Positions 1 through 10,642 of a DNA stretch of 64,000 bases are shown here, one piece after another. Numbering within the stretch: position 1 is the stretch's first letter; each line of letters starts with the position of its first letter. The translations under genes were made by a program, and so were the position numbers. The stretch comes from Schistocerca nitens (lineage: Eukaryota > Arthropoda > Insecta > Orthoptera > Acrididae). The stretch is from positions 77,528,501 through 77,592,500 of the forward strand of contig NC_064614.1 of assembly GCF_023898315.1 (NCBI RefSeq), given 5' to 3'. The notes below the pieces were generated by a model that searched no databases, was not told the origin of the DNA, and saw only the letters and a program-made list of their open reading frames with translations.

Positions 1-817
1 GCGGTATGTCATGGCTCCATCCACAGAGAAGTTGTCACTTACTTGAGGTTGTGGAAATATCGACAGTCAAGGTTAACCTAAAAAAATCTAAAGATAGGAT
101 AAAAGTTGCCATTTTTCTGTGGATGAAGAGCCATGATATACCGCTACTAAGTCATTTTGTATCGCCTACAGTCACTGGCTTACTCCTTTTTTTCTCAAAA
201 TTTCGAACACCTTGCAGCATACCAGCAGGATACCCAATCACTATAAAACTTTTACCTCTGCTCGAATGCTTCCGCGTACTGCCAAGTAATTAGCAGTTTC
301 GTGGCGTTGGATCTGAGGGCGACCGTCACTTGGCTGAGCTCTTTGTCACTGGCTGTCGACTCCTCAACTTGCCCCATTAGTTCCGGGGCCGCCCTCCAGC
401 GCCTTACCACGCGCGCGTCCCTCGCCCGCGTCGCAGGGCGTGCTTCTGTCGGGAACTTAATTCCACCTTTCAGTCTGCCGCTCCGGCAGCAGCTCCGCCA
501 CCCTTGTTTGTTCCTGCGGCCCCCTCCGCTCACACGTCACCGCGGCGCACGGAATTCCCAAGCCTCTCTGGAAGAAAAGGAAACAGATTAGCGAAAGCGC
601 TCGCCTGGAATCTCTGAGCAGCAGCCTGTGTTCCTACGTCGCCAAGGCGGTTTTTACCGTCGTGGTAACCTCGGCGCAGTGGAGGTGTACGCCAAATCTT
701 CACCCGCGCATTTTTGTAACCCTTCTGAGGTGGAAGCTGAAGGTCTCTCCTACCTCATTGTCACGAGTATACGGGACTGACATTAGATCGAAACTGAATG
801 CAGTTAGTGATTTTAAG
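1..817. other. Unassigned DNA with a CpG-rich core
   Basis: No repeat family or convincing coding region is recognised here. The stretch around 360-560 is markedly richer in G+C and CpG than its surroundings, with several CGCG runs. Open frames on both strands across it (252-533 minus, 301-591 plus) lack any recognisable motif and look like by-products of the base composition. It could be a host regulatory island or an old repeat I do not know. Confidence 0.4.
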
Positions 818-819
818 TA

Positions 820-1470
820 CCGGGTGATCAAATAGTCAGTATAAATTTGAAAACTGAATAAATCACGGAATAATGTAGATAGAGAGGTACAAATTGACAC
901 ACGTGCTTGGAATGACATCGGGTTTTGTAAGAACCAAAAAAATACAAATGTTCAAAAAAATGTCCGACAGATGGCGCTTCATCTGATCAGAATAGCAATA
1001 ATTTGCATAACAAAGAAAGACAAAGCTAAGATGATGTTCCTTACAGGAAATGCTCAATATAGCCACAATCATTCCTCAACAAAAGCTGTAGTCGAGGAAT
1101 AATCCTGTGAACAGCACTGTGAAGCATGTCCGGAGTTATGGTGCATTGGCGTCGGATGTTGTCTTTCAGAATCCCTAGAGATGTCGGTCGATCACGATAC
1201 ACTTGCGACTTCAGGTAACCTCAAAGCCAATAATCGCACGGACTGAGGTCTGGGCACCTGGGAGGCCAAACATGACGAAAGTGGCGGCTGAGCACACGAT
1301 CATCACCAAATGACGCGCTCAAAAGATCTTTCACGCTTCTAGCAATACTTTTTTTTGTTCTAATAAACCCCATGTCATTCCAAGCATGTGTGTCCGTTTT
1401 TACCTCTCTATCTACATTATTCCGTGGATTATTAAGTTTTCAAATTTATACTGATTTTTTGATCACCCAG
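820..1470 (-). mobile_element. Mariner-like deletion derivative with about 130-bp TIRs
   Basis: The two ends are inverted copies of each other. 820-951 matches the reverse complement of 1339-1470 at roughly 85-90 percent by eye, starting CCGGGTGATCAAA on the left and CTGGGTGATCAAA on the right. Each end is flanked by TA (818-819 and 1471-1472), the target duplication expected for the Tc1/mariner superfamily. Only about 390 bp separate the arms, and they hold just the C-terminal part of a transposase on the minus strand. This is an internally deleted, non-autonomous copy. The long TIRs resemble those of the mariners at 17,274 and 48,075. Confidence 0.85.
1041..1320 (-). pseudogene. Mariner transposase, C-terminal fragment
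   Basis: Reading the minus strand gives a mariner-type C-terminus: FGDDRVLSRHF, then WPPRCPDLSPCDYWL, a stop, then GYLKSQVYRDRP, ending in DCGYIEHFL and a natural stop at 1041-1043. The internal stop is TGA where the family has TGG, in the WLWG motif just after the third catalytic Asp (SPCDYW). The N-terminal DNA-binding region and the first two catalytic acids are missing, so no active enzyme could be made. The fragment closely resembles the C-terminus of the transposase at 17,555-18,627. Confidence 0.85.
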
Positions 1471-1708
1471 TACGTCAACATCACCATTATTTACGACCTC
1501 AGCTCTGTGCTCGTGGTTGAATCTTATCCATCATATCCTGCTCTGGTCTCCCAAGACTTTCTTTTCGGTAAGGTGTATATTTCTTGGTACGCAGCTGATA
1601 ACCGCCATTCTGAACGTCTTTTAACGTTGCTCTACCATATTCACCCACTGTGACATTCATTAATTTGTTTAATTCTGTTCTAATACCTACAATTTTTTTC
1701 CAATTTTT

Positions 1709-1807
1709 CTAGTTTTCTACATCTTTCTGCAGCGCTTGAATTTTATTTCCACGTAGTTTTGTTGAGGTACACGTCTCACTGTCATAGAGAAGTACAGAAA
1801 CTGACAT
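1709..1807 (-). pseudogene. LINE reverse transcriptase C-terminal fragment
   Basis: The last 32 codons of a minus-strand frame read SVLLYDSETCTSTKL followed by NKIQALQKDVEN. This is the block found after the RT domain in many insect non-LTR retrotransposons (usual form LLYGSETW...). Nothing upstream in the frame matches the rest of a reverse transcriptase. I take it as a very short LINE remnant. Confidence 0.5.
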
Positions 1808-2030
1808 CGGAATATTTAGTAAATGGAAGTGTGGTTTGCCCGAGCTTGACGCCGTAGCTCCAAAGCCTCTGTCCAGTGGGGGTATGTGATTATGGAGCCT
1901 TCGATATCCCATCCGTGAAGAAGGTTTCGATTTGGAACTGCAGGGTTTGCTTTCGAAAATACAGGTGTGGAAAAAGTCATCCCACCGACAGGTTTCTTGT
2001 AAGAGTCGGTGAAGCAGCTCAGAATCCACA

Positions 2031-2155
2031 TTCCAGAATGAGATTTTCACTCTGCAGTGGAGTGTACGCTCATATGAAACATCCTGGCACACCAAACTGT
2101 GTGCCGGACCGAGATTCGAACTCCGAACCTTTGCCTTTCGCGGGCAAGCGCTATA
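2031..2155 (-). repeat. SINE family S3 copy, minus strand
   Basis: This tRNA-derived repeat carries a B-box-like GATTCGAACTC in minus orientation and the family landmarks TGTGTGCCGGACCGAG, CCTTTCGCGGGCAAG and CAGAATGAGATTTTCACTC. It lies head to head with the plus-strand copy that begins at 2156. Confidence 0.75.
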
Positions 2156-2312
2156 CGAGGTAGGAGACGAGGTACTGGCGGAATTCAGGCTGTGAGAACG
2201 GGTCGTGAGTCTTGCTTGGGTAGATCAAGTGGTGGAGCACATGCCCGCGAAAGGCAAAGGTCTCGAGTTCGAGTCTCGGTCTGGCACACAGTTTTGATCT
2301 GCCCGGATCTTT
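2156..2312 (+). repeat. SINE family S3 copy, plus strand
   Basis: The repeat begins with GAGGTAGGAGACGAGGTACT and runs through GCCCGCGAAAGGCAAAGG, the B-box-like GAGTTCGAGTCTC and GGCACACAGTTTTGATCTG. It faces away from the minus-strand copy at 2031-2155, so the GGGC...GCCC portions are inverted relative to each other. The same inverted arrangement recurs at 58,107-58,303. Confidence 0.75.
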
Positions 2313-2600
2313 CAGAATCCACAATGTTCCAAAAGGTTCGCCAATGTTATGCAATGTTTCAGAGTGTTATAGAATCCTAAATTTTAACGAAGAACGTTCA
2401 CTGTTGACGAACGGCATCTGAAATAATCTCGAATGCTCTAAACTATTTTCCAGTGTTGTAAAATACTCCAAAGTGCTCTTTAATGTTTTCCAACGTTCTT
2501 GAATGTTTTAGAATGTTCTGTAATGTTGTAGAGAATTACAGATCTTTCTTTAACGTTCTAAAATATTTATAAATGTTTTCTAAAGTTTACACTACAACCA
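2313..2600. repeat. Degenerate AATGTT-type simple repeat array
   Basis: The hexamer AATGTT occurs at least eight times in about 270 bp (for example near 2322, 2342, 2352, 2482, 2502, 2513, 2522 and 2572), mixed with TTCTAGAA-like and CGTTC variants. Spacing is irregular, mostly near 10-11 bp within clusters. It looks like an old, eroded tandem array. Confidence 0.55.
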
Positions 2601-2803
2601 ACAAATTCATCACCGGAAAAAGCAACAACTGTACTGATATTTAAAACCATTTTCGTATGTCCTTTGTTTTACAGCCCGACTGCACTCTTTTTTTCTTCCA
2701 ACTGGGACTAAAAATTAAACGGCAGTACAACTGTTTTGTAATATTCTCAAATAATTTGAAATCTTATTGGTGTTCTGCAAAGGAATGAGTAAGTCAGTAA
2801 CAG

Positions 2804-3009
2804 CCGTGCGGAGTAACCGCGCGGTCTACGGCACTTGTCAGGCTCCGTGCGGTTCCTCCTGTCAGATGTTCGAGACCTGCCCGAGGCATGTGTGTGTGTT
2901 GTCCGCAGCGTAAGTTAGTTTAAGTTAGATTAAGTAGTGTGCAGGCTTTGGGACCGATGAGATAAGTAGTTTGGTCCCATAAGACCTTACCACAACTTTC
3001 CGAATTTCC
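2804..3009 (+). repeat. SINE family S2 copy with TSD
   Basis: A tRNA-like head (GCGCGGTCT, then GATGTTCGAGACCTG as B box) is followed by the body GCGTAAGTTAGTTTAAGTTAG and TTTGGTCCCATAAGACC. It is flanked by AAGTCAGTAACAG (2791-2803) and AAGTCAGTGACAG (3010-3022), a 13-bp TSD with one mismatch. A second S2 copy is at 53,945-54,136. Confidence 0.85.
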
Positions 3010-3299
3010 AAGTCAGTGACAGTATTTCTGATTTGGATATTGCTGAATGCTTAAGTGGCCTTAAGAGTGCTCAAGAGTATTTCTGAGTAATGCCTGTTGA
3101 GCGAAAATAATACTGCACTGAGAATGGCTAGCTTCTAGCCGAAATCTCGATGATCTGCACAATAAAATTTAAAAAGGGCGACTGATCGCTGAAAACTATA
3201 ATTTAGAAGTCAATATAACAGTCACTGAGTGCAACAGCTTACTGAATGGAAGGTAACCTGATGAAATAAATATTATACAAAATGAATAGGTTCCTGATT

Positions 3300-3372
3300 G
3301 CACCTGTGGTCCGGGCGTAGCGTCTTTGATTAGTAATCTAAACGTCCTCGATCCCGAGTTCAAAACGCTGGA
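3300..3372 (+). repeat. tRNA-like head, possibly the 5' end of LINE-A
   Basis: GCGTCTTTGATTAGTAATC followed by the B-box-like GAGTTCAAAAC resembles the 3' half of a tRNA. From memory of related locust repeats, a similar head is joined directly to the LINE-A 5' region, with the S4 SINE at 3371-3488 inserted between them. That link is an inference; the sequence alone shows only a tRNA-like block immediately upstream. Confidence 0.45.
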
Positions 3373-3488
3373 ACGGTAGCTCAGCGTGTTCGCTCAGACG
3401 ATTAGCTGCCCTCTGTAAAAACTGAACGAGTGTCTTAGGACGTAAGCCCCGAACAAATTCAACGACCAACAACTAACAAAATTAGATT
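3371..3488 (+). repeat. SINE family S4 copy
   Basis: The landmark GGTAGCTCAGCGTGTTCGCT is an A-box-like tRNA start. It is followed by GATTAGCTGCCCTCTGTAA, GGACGTAAGCCCCGAACAA and an A-rich end (ATTAGATTTAAAAAT). It sits between the tRNA-like block and the LINE-A 5' region, with only a short possible duplication (AAAAC) at the edges. Confidence 0.7.
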
Positions 3489-3889
3489 TAAAAATAAAAC
3501 CCACCACTTCTTAAATTTCGATTAATGATCAGCATTGGTCGTCGAAGCCTTCCGGCATAAGAAGTCGCCCTCATTTTGCCAACGGCCTTCTCAAGACGAC
3601 GGAGGAGCGGACAAAGGTTCAGGGCACTCTCTCGTCCTAGGGGTGAGAAACTTCCCATAAAGGCGGAAGAATCAGCAGTGATCATCGGCATGAAAATGCT
3701 GGAGGCAATGGAAACCACTGCATTAAACACACGTAACGTGTCTCCACAGGACATGTGGATTGTAACTGAAAAAGTATCATGATGATCCGTTCATTGGCAA
3801 AAGTTTCCTGAATAGCTCCCATTCAGATATCCGGGAGGGCACTGCCAAAGGGAGGGTGACCATGAACAATTAAAGGAAGGATAGCGTTC

Positions 3890-6838
3890 CACGAGTCGGC
3901 GCGTGGAATGTGAGAACGTGATAGGAAACTAAAAAATCTAAAAAGGGAAATGCAGAGGCTCAAACTAGATACAATAGGGGTCAGTGAAGTGGAATGGGAA
4001 GAAGGCAAGCATTTCTGGTCAGATGAGTATAGGGCAATTATCAACGCCAGCGGAAAACCGTATAACGGGAGTAGGATTAATTATGAACTTGAAGGTAGGG
4101 CAGAGAGCGTGTTACTGTGAACAGTTTAGTGATAGGGTTTTTCTTATAAGAATCGACAGCAAACCAACACCGACAACGATAGTTCAGGTATACATGCCGA
4201 CGTCGCAAACTGCTGACGAAGAAGTAGAGAAAGTATGTGAGGATATTGAAAAGGTAACGCAGAACGTAAGGGAGATTAAAATCGAGTATTCATGGGGGAA
4301 TGGAATGTAGTTGTAGGGGAAGCAGTAGAAGGAAATGTTACCGCAGAACATGGGCTTGGGAGAAACAGTGAGAGAGGAGAAAGACTAATTGAGTAGTGTA
4401 ATAAAGATCAGTTAGTAATAGTGAATACTCTGATATTAGAATCACAGGGGTAGGAGGCATAATTGGAAAAGGCCGGGTGACACTGAAAGATCTGGGTTAG
4501 ATAACATCATGGTGAGAGAGAGAGATTACGAAATCAGATACTGGATTCGTAAGGCGTATCCAGGAGTAGATATAGACTCATATCACAATATAGTAGTGAT
4601 GCAGAGTAGGCTGAAGTTTAAGACATTAGTTAGGATTATCAATACGCAAAGAAGTGGGATACGAAAGTACTAAGGAATGGCGAGATACGCTTGAACTTCA
4701 TTTAGGTTCTAGATACAGCAATAAGGAATAGCTCAGTAAGCAGTACAGGTGAATGGGAATGGACAACTCTAAAAAGGGCCACCACAGAAGTTGGGAAGAA
4801 AAATATAGGTACACAGAAGGTAACTCAGAAGAAAACATGGGTAACAGAAGAAATCAATTGATCGATGAAAGGAGGAAGTACAAAAATGTTCCAGGGAACT
4901 CTGGAATACAGTAGTACAAGTCGACGAATAATGAAATAAACAGGAAGTGTAGGGAAGCTAAGACGAAACGGCTGCAGGAAAAATGTGAAGATATCGAATA
5001 ATAAATGATTGTCTGAAAGACAACTCAGCGTACAGGAAAGTCAAAACAAGCCTCGGTGCATTAAAAGTTTGGGTGGTAACATGTAACATTGGGAGTGCAA
5101 CGGAAATTCAATGTTAAATGCAGAGGAGAGAGCGGATAGGTGGAAAGAATACACTGAAAACCTTTATGAGCGGGAAGATTTGTCTGATGCCATGATTTAG
5201 AAGAGATAAGAGATCCAGTATTAGAAGCAGAATTTAAAAGAGCTTTGGAGGACTTAAGATAAATGAGGCAGATGGGATAGATAACATCTCATCAGAACTT
5301 CTAAGATCATTGAGGGAACTGGCAACAAAACGGCTATTCATGGTAGAATCTGGTGGCGTACCGTCTGCCTTTCGGAAGAACATCATCTACACAATTCTGA
5401 CGATTGCGTCAGCTCACAACCGCGAGAATTAGCTTAACAGTTCGTGCATGCAAGTTGCTGACATTGATAATGTACAGAAGAACGGGAAAAAATTTAGGAT
5501 GAGCTAGATGACGATCACTTTGGCTTTAGAAAATGTAAATGCTTGAGAGAGGCAATTCTGACGCTGTGGTTAAAAGTGGAAGCAAGACTAAAGAAACATC
5601 AAGAAACCTAATTAGGGTTTGTCGACCTGGAAAAAGCGTCCGACAATGTAAAATGATTCGAGATTTTCGAAATTCTGCGAAAAATAGACTTAAGGTATAG
5701 GGACAGTCCTGTACGACGAAGAACAAAGTGCTCGGCATAAAATTGGTGTAAGACAGAGATGTAATCTTTCTCCCCGACTGTTCAGTCTGTACATCGAAGA
5801 AGCAGTGATGGAAATAAAACAAAGGTTTAGGAGTGGACTCTAAATTCAAGGTGGAAGGATATCAGTGATACGATTCAGAAATGGTTCAAATGGCTCTGAG
5901 CACTATGGGACCTAACTTCTGAGGTCATCAGTCCCCTAGAACTTAGAACTACTTAAACCTAACTAACCTAAGGACATCATACACATCCATGATCGAGGCA
6001 GGATTCGAACCTGCGACCGTAGCGGTCGTGCGGTTCCAGACTGTAGCGCATAGAACCGCTGGGCCACCCTGATACGATTCGCTGATGACATTGCTATCGT
6101 GAGAGAAAGTGAAGTGTAATGACATGATATGCTGAATGGAATGAACAATCTAGTGAGTACAGAAGATGGCTTGAGAGTACATCGAAGAAAGACGAACGTA
6201 ATGAGAAGTAGCAGAAATGAGAACAGGGAGAAACTTGACATCAGGATTGATGGTCACGAATTACATGAAGTTAAGGAATTCTGCTACTTAAGCAGTAAAA
6301 TAACAGAAGACGAACGGAGTAAGCAGAACATCAAAAGCAGACTAGCAGTGGCAAAAAGGGCATTCCTGGCCAATATAAGTCTACTAGTATCAAACATAGG
6401 CCTTAATTTGGGGAAGAAATTTCTGAAAAGTGGAATACAGCATTGTATGGAAGTTAAACATGGACTTTGTGAGAACCGGAACATAAGAGAATCGAAGCAT
6501 TTGAGCTGTGGTGCTACAGACGAATGATGAATATTAGGTGGACTGGTAAGGTAAGGAATGAGGAGGTTCTGCGCAGAATTGGAGAGGAAAGGAATACGTG
6601 AAAAACATAAGGAAAAGGGATGAATGGTAGGATATATGTTACGATATGAGGAATTGACTTCCATGGTACTAGATGGAGGTGTAGAAGGCAAAAACTATAA
6701 ACGAACACAGAGATTGGAATACATCCAGCAAATAATTGAGGACGTAGGTTGCAAGTGGTTGTCTGAGATTAAGAGGTTAGCACAGGAGAGGAATACATGG
6801 CGGGCTGCATCAAACCAGTCGGGAGACTGATGATCCAA
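3890..6838 (+). pseudogene. LINE-A endonuclease/reverse transcriptase, broken
   Basis: No single frame spans the protein. Recognisable pieces are the endonuclease start (VGAWNVR near 3900), IDSKPTPTTIVQVYMPTSQT (about 4150-4210), LRSLRELATKRLF in the RT (about 5300), VDLEKASDNVK in shifted frame as motif A (about 5620), CNLSPRLFSLYIEEAVME as motif B (about 5760-5815), and FADDIAI as motif C (about 6075-6100), whose catalytic pair is still intact. The C-terminal block continues with ENREKLDIRIDGHELHEVKE (6220-6275) and CGLCENRNIRESKHL. The break between motifs B and C is the S1 SINE. The family's normal product nicks target DNA and primes reverse transcription on it. Confidence 0.8.
5877..6069 (-). 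repeat. SINE family S1 copy inside LINE-A, with TSD
   Basis: In minus orientation it reads GGTTCAAATGGCTCTGAGC at the left and ends with a tRNA-like head; the B box appears as GGATTCGAACCTGCGACC. It is flanked by TGATACGATTC at 5866-5876 and 6070-6080, an 11-bp perfect TSD. Removing it rejoins the codons leading into the LINE FADD motif, so it inserted after LINE-A had integrated. Confidence 0.95.
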
Positions 6839-6971
6839 ATTAAAAATGTTCCTGAAAAAGGAAACGGATTACTCTATAGTTGTGATACTGTTGCCCCTCC
6901 GAACTTTGCGAATTGAATCGTAATTTGCAAATGGTAGTACGTCTGAAGATTATCACAGATCGATTCAAGTT

Positions 6972-7930
6972 TTACACAGTCTCTACATCATTAGCAGTGT
7001 CAGAATATTTGAGTGTTGATGCAGCTGTACAAACCTTAACTACACCGAAAAGGCAAAGAAACAAGTGCACCTGCCTCATATCGTGTCGAGCCCCGCGAGT
7101 GCGTAGAAGCACCGCAGCACGATGTGGCATGGACTTGACTAATGTCTGAAGTAGTTCTGGAGGAAATTGATACCATAAATCATGCAGGGTTGTCCTTAAA
7201 ACCGCTAAAGTACGAAGGGGTGGAGACCTCTTCCGAACAGCACGTTCCAAGGCATCCCAGATATGCTCAATAATGTTAATGTCGGGAGAGTTTGGTGCCT
7301 AGCGGAAGTGTTTAATTCAGAAGGGTGCTCCTGGAGCCACTATGTAGCAATTCTGGACGTGTGGGGTATTGCATTGTCCTGCTGGAATTGTCTAAGTCCG
7401 TCGGAATGCACAATGGACATGAATCGATGCAGGTGATCAGACGGGATGCTTACGTATATCCCACCTGTCAGAGTCTTATCCAGACGTATCAGGAGTCCCT
7501 TTACACTCCAGTTGTGCACACCCCACACCGTTACAGAGCCTCCATCAGCTATAACAGTTCCCTGCTGTTATGCAGGGTCCATGGATTCATGAAGTTGTCT
7601 CCATACCCGAACATGTCCAACCGCTCGATAGAATTTGAGATGAGACTCGTCCGACAGGGCAACCTGTTCCCAGTCATCAATAGTCAATGTCTGTGTTGAC
7701 GGGCCCAGGGGAGGCGTAAGGCTTTGTGTCGGGCAGTCATCAAGAATACATGAGTGGGCCTTCGGCTCCGAAAGCCCATATCGATGATGTTTCGTTGAAT
7801 GATTCGCACGCTGAAACACGATGATGGCCCAGCATTGGAATATGTAGCAATTTGCGTAAAGGTTGCACTTCTGTCGCGTTGAACGATTCTGTTTAACCGT
7901 CATTGTTCCCGTTCTTGCAAGATCTTCTTC
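6972..7930 (-). pseudogene. Tc1-like transposase relic
   Basis: Minus-strand frames give a Tc1-type catalytic domain in several pieces. WEQVALSDESHLKF carries the first catalytic Asp (about 7640-7680), RVWRQLHESMDPA follows, then GGSVTVWGVHNW, QQDNAIPHTSRIAT with the second Asp (about 7340-7380), and NIIEHIWDALERAV with the catalytic Glu (about 7235-7280). All three acids survive, but frameshifts and stops separate them (a stop after MDPA and one after RIAT). The N-terminal helix-turn-helix region is missing, the frame degenerating upstream of about 7925 near the S1 SINE. No clear TIRs were found. Confidence 0.85.
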
Positions 7931-7955
7931 CGGCGGCAGCGATGTCTGAGGTTTG

Positions 7956-8151
7956 ATGGTTCAAATGGCTCTGAGCACTATGGGACTTAATATCTGAGGT
8001 CATCAGTCCCCTAGACTTAGAACTACTTAAATCTAACTAACCTAAGGACATCAGACACATCCATGCTCGAGGCAGGGTTCGAACTTGCAACCGTAGCAGT
8101 CGCGCGGTTCCGGACTGAAGCGCCTAAAACCGCTCGGCCACCGTGGCCGGC
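7956..8151 (-). repeat. SINE family S1 copy
   Basis: Landmarks in minus orientation are GGTTCAAATGGCTCTGAGC, CCTAACTAACCTAAGG (here TCTAACTAACCTAAGG) and the B box in GGGTTCGAACTTGCAACC, ending GGCCACCGTGGCCGGC. It lies just upstream (in transposase orientation) of the Tc1 relic. No convincing TSD was seen. Confidence 0.9.
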
Positions 8152-8394
8152 ATATGTCGTCAAACATGTGTCTATAACCTGTTCTTGCGTATCCATTACG
8201 TATATTTCCCTACAGGCGAGACATTTTACTTCGAGTCATGTCCGAAAGAGCTTTGGGTCGTAATTCGGAGCAACAAGGCATTTCAATTTCGTATGTAGCT
8301 GCGAACACCGTGCAAGCGACTTTCAAGTAAATTGTCTCCACTGTACGGGAGTGTACATAGTGGATGTAGAAGTACGCGTTATAGACACATGGTT

Positions 8395-8565
8395 GATGAC
8401 ATGCAAAAGTTTTGGTCTCGCAGCCAAACGGTAAGGTTCACCGCTCGCGTTAAGCGGGAAATCTGGGTTCGTATCCCGGTTCAGTACAAATTTTCGTTGT
8501 CGTCATTCCGTTGTACAGCTGATGGTTGTCCATATTCGGAACTGCGAATATGTTACATTGAAAGT
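8395..8565 (+). repeat. SINE family S5 copy
   Basis: A tRNA-like head contains ACCGCTCGCGTTAAGCGGGA (anticodon-arm-like hairpin) and the B-box-like CTGGGTTCGTATCCC. It continues GTACAAATTTTCGTTGTCGT and TGATGGTTGTCCATATTCG. I recognise the body as a recurrent locust repeat, from memory only. Confidence 0.65.
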
Positions 8566-9639
8566 ATAAAATTTATGTGAAACAATAAAAAAGTTTCTTA
8601 TAAATGCGTTGTTTGACTTGCTTTACATTAAATCTGACTTAAATACATCAGAGGAGGGGCCTAAGAACACTTACTAGGGGCCCGTAAACCCCACAATATT
8701 TTCATTTACAACACCTACGGGTATGCTGACAATTCTAAATTAGATTATCATGCTATAAGTAAACGTGAAATAGCTGGGAGATGAGTACGCACTAGTCTGA
8801 CCTGTTTACCAGTCGGCAGTGATTCCTGTGGCTAGAGTGCAATGGCAAACAGAGAGAGAACTGCGCGCGTTTCCGCTGTTGCAATGCGAACATTCTCAGT
8901 TGCAACGGCGCGCTTGTGGACCACCCTAGGTGCCCTGTGAGCTGTGTTGGGACGAGGCAAATGCCGTGTTAAGCACGCAGGTACATTGCTCCCTGTGTGT
9001 CTGTCTCTCGGTCTCTTCGCTTGTGTTATCTCCGTCCCCATTTCCTCATTACCAGTTTCACTGGCCGTGCCTCTCTCTGCTTTGTAGTGTGTATGTGTGT
9101 GGGTGCGTGTACTGGAAAAGACAGGGGAGGGCAGAAGTGAATCCTGCCTCTCTGTGTTACTTTGTGTGTGTGCCCGGGAGTGAATGGGGTGGTGAAGGGG
9201 AGGGGGGGGGGACATGCTGACTGACGGAAAGGTTGTTTATAAACGAACCAATAGAGGGCGCATAGCTACACTGCATTCTAAAACTATAGACTCAGACGCT
9301 AACGCAACAGATTTCGTCTTTAACAAAGAGGAAGGGCAGTTGTGTAGGCAGTACATTCATTACAGCTTTCCATCGATTACTCAGGTTTAAACTGCTACCC
9401 TTGGTGAGACCGTTCAAGTAATGTAGACATATATACAGTGCACATCATTAATTTATGCAGCAATAAAATACATATTTAATACGTGTACATTTTCACCGCT
9501 TAAAACGTAGATTTTTAGTGATAGTAAAAAGCTTTTGTATAATTTATGAGGCTGTTGTTATTGCCAGATGAAACCTAACTTGAACTTGTACAGGCCTGTA
9601 CATACATTGGACAAGTCATATAATTCAGCAACAGTCAGC
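8566..9639. other. Unassigned; partly GT/CT-rich low complexity
   Basis: No element or gene is recognised. 8990-9215 is rich in GTGTGT and CTCTCT runs and has a G-run near 9200. The long opposing frames there follow from the low complexity. Confidence 0.5.
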
Positions 9640-9651
9640 TTCCAGAAATTT

Positions 9652-9855
9652 GCCCGCATCTCGTGGTCGTGCGGTAGCGTTCTCGCTTCCCACGCCCAGG
9701 TTCCCGGGTTCGATTCCCGGCGGGGTCAGGGATTTTCTCTGCCTCGTGATGGCTGGGTGTTGTGTGATGTCCTTAGGTTAGTTAGGTTTAAGTAGTTCTA
9801 AGTTCTAGGGGACTGATGACCATAGGTGTTAAGTCCCATAGTGCTCTGAGCCATT
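9652..9855 (+). repeat. SINE S1 body with a tRNA-Gly-like head, with TSD
   Basis: The head CGTGGTCGTGCGGTAGCGTT, CTTCCCACGCCC and GGTTCGATTCCCGGCGGGG resembles tRNA-Gly with a CCC anticodon. From GATGTCCTTAGGTTAGTTAG onward it is the same body as S1. The flanks are TTCCAGAAATTT at 9640-9651 and 9856-9867, a 12-bp perfect TSD. A second copy with this head is at 42,592-42,810. Confidence 0.93.
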
Positions 9856-9867
9856 TTCCAGAAATTT

Positions 9868-10303
9868 ATGCCGACTCCATGAGTAAAAATAAAATATCCC
9901 TTGCTTGCTAGACAATTTGAGAAAGGGAACAAATTTTCGGATAAAAATATTTAGCTTTTTATCAACATAAGCAACTTACATCGTACAGTAGCAAACATCT
10001 GCTGAAATTCGCCTCCCTTCCTGCCACAATTTTTTTTTTTTGTTCGCTCCATATCCAGCTTCGTAAGGTTCCCGCGAATTTTATTCAAGAATTTGCTGAA
10101 TATTTTGTGATTTACTTCCGTAGTGAATAAATTGAGTTTCTCACCGCCGTTGCTTGCCTCGATAGAATTCTTCGCGCTGTGTGAACACGCCATATGCGAG
10201 AAAACTACCGGCTTCTCGGGTGTTATTGCAGACAGCCTTTACCAGTCTGAATAACACCGATGAAGGTGCATTCACTAGCTTGGAAACTTTGGTTGTTGCT
10301 ATA
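9868..10303. other. Unassigned
   Basis: AT-rich sequence with no recognised repeat or gene. The minus-strand frame at 9951-10193 has no motif I recognise. Confidence 0.4.
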
Positions 10304-10640
10304 CGAGGGCTGTTCAATAAAGAATGATTATAAATATATTATGGTCATAATTTCTCGCGCTAAAGTTCAATCTTACGATATTCTGTTAGCTTAACATGAA
10401 GAAATGCCTTCGTGGGAGGCATTGTCTACCATCAGAAGCAGTGGTGAAGGCTGCGGAGGCGATTTTGAAGGACCTCTCAAAAAATGGTTTCCAGCATGTA
10501 TTTGAAGACTGGAAGAAAAGCTGGGACAAGTGCATCGCATTCTTGGGGACTACTTTGAGAAGGACCATTAAAATTAGGAGGATGAGTGAAGCTATGTTGT
10601 CAATAAAAGTTTATGGTCATTCTTTGTTGAACAACCCTTG
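10304..10640 (+). mobile_element. Mariner-like deletion derivative, 337 bp
   Basis: It starts CGAGGGCTGTTCAATAAAGA and ends TTTGTTGAACAACCCTTG, so the ends are imperfect inverted repeats, each next to TA (10302-10303 and 10641-10642). Inside, from the ATG at 10,396, is a mariner C-terminus: SSEAVVKAAEAIL-type sequence (here LPSEAVVKAAEAILKDLSK) then FEDWKKSWDKCIAF. A shift of frame is then needed to read the usual GxYFEK ending. It lacks the catalytic domain and would move only with help from an intact relative. Confidence 0.8.
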
Positions 10641-10642
10641 TA

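Larger units (their letters stand above)
3489..6860 (+). mobile_element. LINE-A copy 1, nearly full length, interrupted
   Basis: This is a non-LTR retrotransposon on the plus strand. 3489-3880 is a 5' untranslated-like region. 3890-4620 holds pieces of an apurinic-type endonuclease (VGAWNVRT, then ISEVEW in shifted frames). 5250-5870 holds reverse transcriptase. After a SINE (5877-6069), 6080-6838 holds RADD-type motif C and the C-terminal region. The 3' end reads NQSGD-stop and GGGAGACTGATGATCC. The endonuclease type resembles the BovB/CFDP2 group, so an RTE-like clade is my tentative placement. Frameshifts and stops throughout make it inactive. Related copies are at 51,200 and 57,255, and LINE-B is a relative. 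Confidence 0.85.

Noticed and set aside
8832..9220. Opposing long frames around 9 kb as a gene pair
   Set aside because: The region is GT- and CT-rich low complexity, which leaves frames open on both strands.
9660..9730. Possible tRNA-Gly gene
   Set aside because: The tRNA-like sequence continues directly into the S1 SINE body and is flanked by a 12-bp TSD, so it is a SINE head. The same applies to the other tRNA-like heads in the window.
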